Part shown: one piece after another, positions 55,974 to 64,000 of the stretch
Layout of the letters: every line of letters starts with the position of its first letter
Numbering within the stretch: position 1 is the stretch's first letter
Source: Silene conica
Lineage: Eukaryota > Streptophyta > Magnoliopsida > Caryophyllales > Caryophyllaceae
Length of the DNA: 64,000 nt
Reading direction: 5' to 3'
NCBI GenBank assembly: GCA_029255685.2
Contig: CM055319.2
Location: 8,728,747-8,792,746 of the forward strand
Translations under genes and position numbers: made by a program
Notes under the pieces: model-generated
Databases searched by the model: none
What the model saw: only the letters and a program-made list of their open reading frames with translations
Told to the model about the DNA's origin: nothing

Positions 55974-58900
55974 ATGTCGACAGTGAAGGGTATGACAGAG
56001 AAAATTAGTAAGTTAGAGAAATTCGAAGGTGTGAATTTTAGGAGATGGCAGAAAAAGATGCATTTTCTTCTTACGACTCTGAAAGTGGTGTACGTTCTGA
56101 GCACTCCTGCCCCAGAAGTGGATGATAACAGTACCATAGAGGATTTAAGGAGAAGGAACAAGTGGGATAATGACGATTATATTTGCAGAGGCCACATCCT
56201 AAATGGTATGTCTGATTCCTTGTTTGATATTTATCAAAATATAGGAAGTGCAAAAGAATTATGGGATATGTTAGAGTCTAAGTATATTGATGAAGATGCT
56301 TCAAGCAAAAAGTTTCTGGTTGGTAATTTTATGAATTATAAGATGTTTGATAGTAGACCTGTCATAGAACAATACAATGAACTTTTATGTATTTTGGGTC
56401 AATTCGCTCAACATAATATGGAGATGCCAGAGTCTATTTCTGTGTCAAGCATTATTGATAAACTTCCACCAAAGTGGAAGGACTTTAAGTATTCTTTAAA
56501 GCATAAGAAGGAAGAGATGACTCTTGTCGATCTCGGTAAAACTTTGCGCATTGAGGAATCCTTAAGGGATCAGGAATCTTGGAGAAGTAATACAGGAAAG
56601 GCATCTGTTAATATGATGGAGCATGGTGAAAGTTCCAATTCCGAGAAGAAGGGTACTAAACGCCCTAATCCCAACAATGACAAATCTAACAATTCGAACA
56701 AAAAGTCGAAGATGGAATGTTGGATTTGTGGTAAAAGTGGTCACTTCAAACGTGATTGTCGATATGGGAAAAAGGGAGGAGCGATAAAGGCAAACAAAGG
56801 AAAGTGGTATAAGGATCAGGGGTCTAAGGACCAAGGTCCTTCCCAAAAGCAAGGTACGAATTTTGTTCGTGATTTCCTTTCTGATGGAAATTATATTCCA
56901 TATATTCCTGAAGCATTCTTTATGCAGGATGATGCCGTAGTATGGTGGATTGACTCGGGAGCCACAAAGCACATTTGCAAAAATCGTGGATGGTTCACAA
57001 AGTATGTTCCCGCTGAAGATGGGGATATAATCTATATGGTGAACGAGTCAACCGCTCCAATTCTCGGAAGAGGCGAAGTTGTATTGTTGTTTAGTTCTGG
57101 AAAATCTATTTGTCTTAAGAATGTTTTGCATGTACCTACTGTTCGTAAAAACTTAGTATCTAGTGGACAATTATCTAGGTGTGGATATAAACAAGTTATA
57201 GAATCAGATAGATATGTATTATCTAGATGTGGTTTGTTTATAGGTTTCGGTTATTTAAACAATGGTATGTTTATGTTAAATCTGAAGTATGATCATGTAA
57301 ATAATTTGAATAATGATTATATGAAAGTGGATAATGCTTTGATATGTTCCGATGTTGATTCATCTTCTTTATGGCATGCTCGTTTAGGCCATGTTCATTA
57401 TAAACGTTTATTGGTAATGTCTAAGTATGATTTGATTCCGCCTTTTGATATGACTACAAAGAAATGTAATTTTTGTATGTTAAACAAAATTACAAGGCAA
57501 CCTTTTCCAGGTGTAAAACGAACTTCTATGTTGTTGGAACTTATTCATACTGATTTATGTGATTATCATTCTACTCCATCTTTAGGAATTAAACATTACT
57601 TAGTAACATTCATTGATGATTGTACTCGGTTTTGCTATTTGTATTTATTACATACTAAAGATGAGGCTATGAGTAAGTTTATTCTTTTTAAGAATGAAGT
57701 AGAGTTACAAAAATCTTCTTTAATAAAGAAGATGCGATCAGATAGGGGAGGAGAATACTGTGACCCTATCTTTTTCGGTTCATGTGGGATAATACATGAG
57801 GTAACCGCTCCGTATACTCCACAACAAAATGGTATAGCGGAACGGAAAAACAGAACTCTTAAAGAAATGGTTAATACCATGTTATCTTACTAGGGTCTAA
57901 GTAAAGGATTTTGGGGAGAAGCCATGTTAACGGCTTGTTATTTATTAAATAGGGTCCCAAATAAACAAAACAAAATTACTCCTTATGAACTATGGTATAA
58001 AAAGAAACCAAACTTGAATTATCTTCGAGTTTGGGGATGTCGGGTTATCGTTAGACTACCCGATCCCAAGATTAAAAACTTGGGAGAAAGAGGCATTGAC
58101 TGCATTTTTATTGGATATGCTATGCATTCCAAGGCTTACCGATTCTATGTAATAGAACCAAATGATGCAGTGTCAATACACACTGTTATAGAATCTCGAG
58201 ATGCTATCTTTGATGAAATACGATTTTCTTCTATACCTAGGCCGAGTATGTTAACTCCAACTAATGTTGAAGTGGAAGATAACAAAGTTGTTGAACCTAA
58301 TCAGGTTGTAGAAACTCACAAAACTACCCCTGAACTTCGTAGAGGAAAAAGGATAAGGAAAAAGAAATCATTTGGAGGCGATTTTCAACTTTACTTGGTT
58401 GAAGGCTCCAGGGATGAAATAGGATTCCAATATTCATATTGCTATCATGTAGATGAGGATCCTAGAACATTCAATGAGGCTATGAAATCTCATGATGCTT
58501 CTTTTTGGAAAGAAGCAATAAATGATGAAATGGACTCAATTGTCGGAAATAATACTTGGGTTTTAGAAGATCTCCCTCGTGGTTGCAAACCTTTGGGTTG
58601 CAAATGGATTTTCAAAAGGAAAATGAAGGTGGATGATACAATTGACAAATATAAAGCTCGATTAGTCATCCAAGGCTTTCGGCAAAAACAAGGTATTGAT
58701 TATTTTGATACCTATGCGCCAGTCGCTCGAATCTCCACCATTAGGCTGTTAATTGCATTAGGTGCCATTAACAATCTAGTGATCCATCAAATGGATGTTA
58801 AGACTGCATTCTTAAATGGGGATTTAGACGAAGAAATTTATATGAAACAGCCAGAAGGTTTTATTATGCCGGGTAATGAGCATAAGGTATGCAAATTAAT

Positions 58901-60010
58901 TAAATCATTGTATGGACTTAAACAAGCTCCTAAACAATGGCATCATAAATTTGATGAAACAGTTTTGTCTAACGGTTTTCAACTTAACCAGTCAGACAAA
59001 TGTGTATATAGCAAATTTGATAATGCTGGTAATGGCGTAATCATATGTCTATATGTCGATGATATGTTGATCTTTGGTACTAGCCAAAATCAAGTAGATA
59101 TTTGCAAACAATTTCTGTCTTCTAAATTTGCAATGAAGGATATGGGAATAGCTGATGTGATTCTTGGAATCAAAATAAAGCGAAGTGACAAAGAAATTTC
59201 GCTGACTCAATCTCACTATATTGAGAAAGTATTGAACAAGTTTAATTGTCATAATAGTACTCCAGCTTTAACTCCCATGGAACCTGGTTTGAAACTTGTA
59301 CCAAATACCGGTTTACCTGTTTCACAGCTCGAGTACTCTCGAGTAATTGGATGTCTAATGTATGCTATGACATGCACTAGACCGGATATAGCTTTTGCAG
59401 TAGGCAAACTTAGTCGATACACGAAAAATCCTGGTACATACTCTTCACTGGCAAGCTATAAATCGTGTATTAAGGTATCTTAAAGCTACCGAAAGCTTTG
59501 GATTGACATATGTCATATGTGGGTAATCCTTCGGTTCTAGAAGGATATTCTGATGCTAGCTGGATAAGTAATATTGAGGATCATTCTTCAACAAGTGGCT
59601 GGGTGTTTTTGCTTGGGGGAGGTGCCATATCTTGGGCATCCAAAAAGCAAACATGCATTTCAGGTTCAACCATGGAGTCAGAATTTATTGCCTTGGCATC
59701 AGCCGGAAAAGAGGCAGAGTGGCTAAGAAATTTAGTTTACGAGATTCCATTATGGCCAAAGTCAATCTCAACCATAGCTATACATTGTGATAGTGCAGCT
59801 ACACTAACTAAGGCATATAGTCAAGTTTACAATGGTAAATCTAGACACTTGGGTGTCAGACATAGCTCAGTACGTGAGCTGATAACTGATGGAGTAATAT
59901 CAGTTATTTTTGTGAGATCTCAAAATAATTTAGCCGATCATTTGACCAAGGCATTTGCTAAGGACTTAGTAATAAAGTCAGTTGACGGTATGGGTCTAAA
60001 ACCCGTATAA
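55974..60010 (+). pseudogene. Copia gag-pol polyprotein: Gag, protease, integrase, RT, RNase H
   Basis: Start ATG at 55974. Gag covers residues 1-270 (KFEGVNFRRWQKKMHFLL) with a CCHC knuckle at 249-262 (CWICGKSGHFKRDC). The protease has WWIDSGATKHIC near residue 324. GAG-pre-integrase is LWHARLGHVHYKRL; the integrase core is HTDLCDYHSTPS, FIDDCTRF and RSDRGGEYC. RT carries WIFKRKMKVDDTIDKYKARL, AFLNGDLDEEIYMKQPEGF and YVDDMLIFG (about 59050). RNase H starts at GYSDASW (59540). Defects: a TAG at 57891 in the integrase, a frame change near 59447, and a 7-bp duplication (CATATGT) near 59505 that returns to frame. All domains are present in Ty1/copia order. Confidence 0.92.
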
Positions 60011-60533
60011 ATCTTTTGCATTAGGATACCCAATTCCCCTCTAAAACGACTTTAGAGGCAGAATTCAATGTGGAAGCCCTATTGCTTAAAGATTGGAACA
60101 CATAATTTATATCCCAAAAGTGTGTGTTTAGACCTGCATGTTGTAAGGTTGAAGTTTAACTTCTTAGTTGATCTTTTGAAAAAGTGTGCTTGCAGGAACA
60201 CGATGAAAAGAATCAACCTATGTGAACATGAAGTAAGCCGCTTCAAGGGAGTTTGGGTTTGGCTCCTCAAATGTTCATGAATAGATATAGGACACTAGGC
60301 TTGTAAATAAGTGTCGGTTATTTGTAACTTTTGGAGTAAATTTAATTTATGTGTGAATTATCTTCATGTATTCAATATGTGTAAAAGGGTTCAATGCTTA
60401 GTCACACCCTAATACTCGAATATTTGGAATGTATAATTTCACTAAGTGAAAATTCAATCTTCGTGACATTTTCATTTATGCATGAATTGGTACATTTGTT
60501 TGGATTATTTATTTAAACCTAAAATTACGCATA
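60011..60533 (+). other. 3' untranslated region of the copia element
   Basis: About 520 bp after the RNase H stop and before the PPT; no further gene. Unusually long for a copia element but featureless. Confidence 0.6.
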
Positions 60534-60546
60534 AATGGGGGAGAAA
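60534..60546 (+). promoter_or_regulatory. Copia polypurine tract
   Basis: AATGGGGGAGAAA ends immediately at the TGTT of the 3' LTR, the plus-strand priming site. Confidence 0.85.
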
Positions 60547-61096
60547 TGTTAGTAATTTAAGAGTAATTACCGGTTCATTTTTCGTAATTTGGGTTTGGTT
60601 CAGAGACGGGCGAACTTATAAATAATAAAGTTAGTTCGGGAAGTACGGAGTGTACACTAGCCTATTATATTATAAGTTCGCGGTATAATTGCCTTACGAA
60701 CGACTATGCGAACTTTGGCGCCAATTAATTTATCCGAATAAAACGGATTTTGGCGGGTGATTTCGAAGAGTTGCGACTCTTCAGAAATCTGACTCAAAAC
60801 CCCTCCCTTTCCCCTTCATTCTCATATATATATATAAAGGATGAAATAGATCAGTAAGAACCCTAGAAAAATTACTGAATATACAAGATCTCGAACAGAA
60901 AAACAAATTGCATATTACTACTTCGAAATTATATCTCTGTTTTCTTGCCAAAAATAGAGGAACGTCGTCTTATCTCTGTAGAAACTTCGGAACATCCCAG
61001 GCATCAATATAAGGGACGAATTTTTCTATAAGGAAAGCATTTGCGATTCGGTGTTGTTCATTGTCTTATTTTTTTTGACAGTATATTTACATAACA
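60547..61096 (+). repeat. 3' LTR of the copia element (550 bp)
   Basis: It starts TGTTAGTAATTT and ends TTTACATAACA; closely similar to the 5' LTR but with several private changes (a longer TA run near 60825, CGTCGTC for CGCCGTC). It is the first unit of the tandem LTR array. Confidence 0.9.
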
Positions 61097-64000
61097 ATTA
61101 AATGTTGGTAATTTAAGAGTAATTACCGGTTCATTTTTCGTAATTTGGGTTTGGTTCAGAGACGGACGAACTTATAAATAATAAAGTTAGTTCGGGAAGT
61201 ACGGAGTGTATACTAGCCTATTATATTATAAGTTCGCGGTATAGTTGCCTTACGAACGACTATGCGAACTTTGGCGCCAAATAATTTATCCGAATAAAAC
61301 GGATTTTGGCGGGTGATTTCGAAGAGTTGCGACTCTTCAGAAATCTGACTCAAAACCCCTCCCTTTCCCCTTCATTCTCCTATATATATAGGATGAAATA
61401 GATCAGTAAGAACCCTAGAAAAATTACTGAATATACAAGATCTCGAACAGGAAAACAAATTGCATATTACTACTTCGAAATTATATCTCTGTTTTCTTGC
61501 CAAAAATAGAGGAACGCCGTCTTATCTCTGTAGAAAATTCGGAACATCCTAGGCATCAATATAAGGGACGAATTGTTCTATAAGGAAAGCATTTGCGATT
61601 CAGTGTTGTTCATTCTCTTATTTTCTTTGACAGTATCTTTACATAACAATTAAATGTTGGTAATTTAAGAGTAATTACCGGTTCATTTTTCGTAATTTGG
61701 GTTTGGTTCAGAGACGGGCGAACTCATAAATAATAAAGTTAGTTCGGGAAGTACGGAGTGTACACTAGCCTATTATATTATAAGTTCGCGGTATAGTTGT
61801 CTTACGAACGACTATGCGAACTTTGGCGCCAAATAATTTATCCGAATAAAACGGATTTTGGTGGGTGATTTCGAAGAGTTGCGACTCTTCAGAAATCTGA
61901 CTCAAAACCCCTCCCTTTCCCCTTCATTCTCCTATATATATAGGATGAAATAGATCAGTAAGAACCCTAGAAAAATTACAGAATATACAAGATCTCGAAC
62001 AGAAAAACAAATTGCATATTACTACTTCGAAATAATATCTCTGTTTTCTTGCCAAAAATAGAGGAACGCCGTCTTATCTCTGTAGAAAATTCGGAACATC
62101 CCATGAATCAATATAAGGGACGAATTGTTTTATAAGGAAAGCATTTGTGATTCGGTGTTGTTCATTGTCTTATTTTCTTTGACAGTATATTTACATAACA
62201 ATTAAATGATTGTAATTTAAGAATAATTACCGGTTCATTTTTCGTAATTTGGGTTTGGTTCAGAGACGGGCGAACTTATAAATAATAAAGTTAGTTCGGG
62301 AAGTACGGAGTGTACACTCGCCTATTATATTATAAGTTCGCGGTATAGTTGTCTTACGAACGACTATGCGAACTTTGGCGCCAAATAATTTAACCGAATA
62401 AAACGGATTTTGGCGGGTGATTTCGAAGAGTTGCGACTCTTCAGAAATCTGACTCAAAACCCCTCCCTTTCCCCTTCATTCTCCTATATATATAGGATGA
62501 AATAGATCGGTAAGAACCCTAGAAAAATTACTGAATATACAAGATCTCGAACAGAAAAACAAATTGCATATTACTACTTCGAAATTATATCTCTGTTTTC
62601 TTGCCAAAAATAGAGGAACGCCGTCTTCTCTCTGTAGAAAATTCGGAACATCCCAGGCATCAATATAAGGGACGAATTGTTCTATAAGGAAATCATTTGC
62701 GATTCGGTGTTGTTCATTGTCTTATTTTCTTTGACAGTATATTTACATAACAATTAAATGTTGGTAATTTAACAGTAATTACCGGTTCATTTTTCGTAAT
62801 TTGGGTTTGGTTCAGAGACGGGCGAACTTATAAATAATAAAGTTAGTTTGGGAAGTACGGAGTGTACACTAGCCTATTATATTATAAGTTCGCGGTATAG
62901 TTGTCTTACGAACGACTATGCGAACTCTGGCGCCAAATAATTTATCCGAATAAAACGGATTTTGGCGGGTGATTTCGAAGAGTTGCGACTCTTCAGAAAT
63001 CTGACTCAAAACCCCTCCCTTTCCCCTTCATTCTCCTATATATATAGGATGAAATAGATCAGTAAGAAACCTAGAAAAATTACTGAATATACAAGATCTC
63101 GAACAGAAAAACAAATTGCATATTACTACTTCGAAATTATATCTCTGTTTTCTTGCCAAAAATAGAGGAACGCCGTCTTATCTCTGGTGAAAATTCGGAA
63201 CATCCCAGGCATCAATATAAGGGACGAATTGTTTTATAAGGAAAGCATTTGCGATTCGGTGTTGTTCATTGTCTTATTTTCTTTGACAGTATATTTACAT
63301 AACAATTAAATGATGGTAATTTAAGAGTAATTACCCGTTCATTTTTCGTAATTTGGGTTTGGTTCAGAGACGGGCGAACTTATAAATAATAAAGTTAGTT
63401 CGGGAAGTATGGAGTGTACACTAGCCTATTATATTATAAGTTCGCGGTATAGTTGCCTTACGAACGACTATGCGAACTTTGGCGCCAAATAATTTATCCG
63501 AATAAAACGGATTTTGGCGGGTGATTTCGAAGAGTTGCGACTCTTCAGAAATCTGACTCAAAACCCCTCCATTTCCCCTTCATTCTCCTATATATATAGG
63601 ATGAAATAGATCAGTAAGAACCCTAGAAAAATTACAGAATATACAAGATCTCGAACAGAAAAACAAATTGCATATTACTACTTCGAAATTATATCTCTGT
63701 TTTCTTGCCAAAAATAGAGGAACGCCGTCTTATCTCTGTAGAAAATTCGGAACATCCCAGGAATCAATATAAGGGACGAATTGTTTTATAAGGAAAGCAT
63801 TTGTGATTCGGTGTTGTTCATTGTCTTATTTTCTTTGACAGTATATTTACATAACAATTAAATGATTGTAATTTAAGAATAATTACCGGTTCATTTTTCG
63901 TAATTTGGGTTTGGTTCAAAGACGGGCGAACTTATAAATAATAAAGTTAGTTCGGGAAGTACGGAGTGTACACTAGCCTATTATATTATAAGTTCGCGGT
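61097..64000 (+). repeat. Tandem array of solo LTRs (552-bp monomer), continuing past the window
   Basis: After the 3' LTR come head-to-tail LTR copies at 61103-61648, 61655-62200, 62207-62752, 62759-63304, 63311-63856 and 63863 to the window end. Every full copy is 546 bp and every junction is ...ACATAACA-ATTAAA-TG.... No internal retrotransposon sequence lies between copies. All keep the TATA run and TG...CA ends. The result is a satellite whose monomer is LTR + 6 bp. Confidence 0.95.

Larger units (their letters stand above)
55397..61096 (+). mobile_element. Ty1/copia retrotransposon (5.7 kb), nearly intact
   Basis: It has two LTRs (55397-55942 and 60547-61096), a single gag-pol frame between them and a PPT before the 3' LTR. 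Damage is limited to one nonsense codon and two closely spaced frameshifts. The 5' flank is AAAAC; the 3' flank is not host DNA but a chain of further LTR copies, so no TSD can be read. Confidence 0.9.

Noticed and set aside
62260-62457. 65-codon minus-strand frame in the LTR array
   Set aside because: It recurs only as part of the LTR monomer, has no start context or domain, and is broken in most monomers.

Overview
The window is nuclear DNA of a flowering plant. It holds plant-type L1 LINEs with an RNase H tail, Ty1/copia and Ty3-like LTR elements, Helitrons, CACTA, hAT and Harbinger elements, and exon fragments with GT/AG borders. Short 'TACGGAGT'/'ACTCCGTA' strings and the repeat spectrum fit a core eudicot, perhaps Caryophyllales, but nothing here fixes the species. 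There are no bacterial-type genes, CRISPR arrays or rRNA genes. Nearly every base that can be explained belongs to a transposable element. Host coding content is limited to a few fragments around 48.5-54.9 kb.

Layout. (1) 1-7504: 3' part of a gag-protease-only LTR element (no polymerase), its 3' LTR (4370-5925), and a second near-identical LTR in opposite orientation (5950-7504), forming a 3.1-kb palindrome. (2) 7505-16169: AT-rich intergenic DNA with a 378-bp foldback and at least two complete minus-strand Helitrons (9096-10196, 12313-13695). (3) 16187-22395: a 6.2-kb LINE with a 17-bp target duplication, decayed and carrying a 620-bp duplication inside the reverse transcriptase. (4) 22677-28254: a second, 5'-truncated LINE on the minus strand, split by a partial LTR. 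(5) 28255-39750: MITEs, the left end of a CACTA element, a solo LTR (30069-31640), and a complete 6.5-kb CACTA element (31926-38415). That CACTA element carries exon fragments of at least three host genes and contains a hAT element that itself contains a Harbinger MITE. (6) 39876-46583: a LINE tail split by a solo LTR (TSD GATCC), itself split by a 4.5-kb hAT element with a broken transposase. (7) 46590-48244: a long-TIR element and a Helitron. (8) 48245-55396: gene-like remnants, minisatellites, an LTR-element 5' end, and a first coding exon resembling plant GT31 beta-1,3-galactosyltransferases. (9) 55397-64000: a Ty1/copia element with nearly complete gag-pol, followed by a head-to-tail array of at least six more copies of its LTR that runs off the window.

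Most notable observations: the LTR-derived satellite with a 552-bp monomer, a constant 6-bp spacer and an apparent three-monomer higher-order period; a leader in the same copia element that lacks a tRNA-type primer site but is perfectly complementary over 14 nt to its own LTR, suggesting self-priming; GC-rich palindrome arrays placed just upstream of the TATA box in three LTR families; and the near-perfect inverted LTR pair. The transposons are mostly dead. Premature stops are often at expected tryptophan codons, as expected from cytosine-methylation decay.
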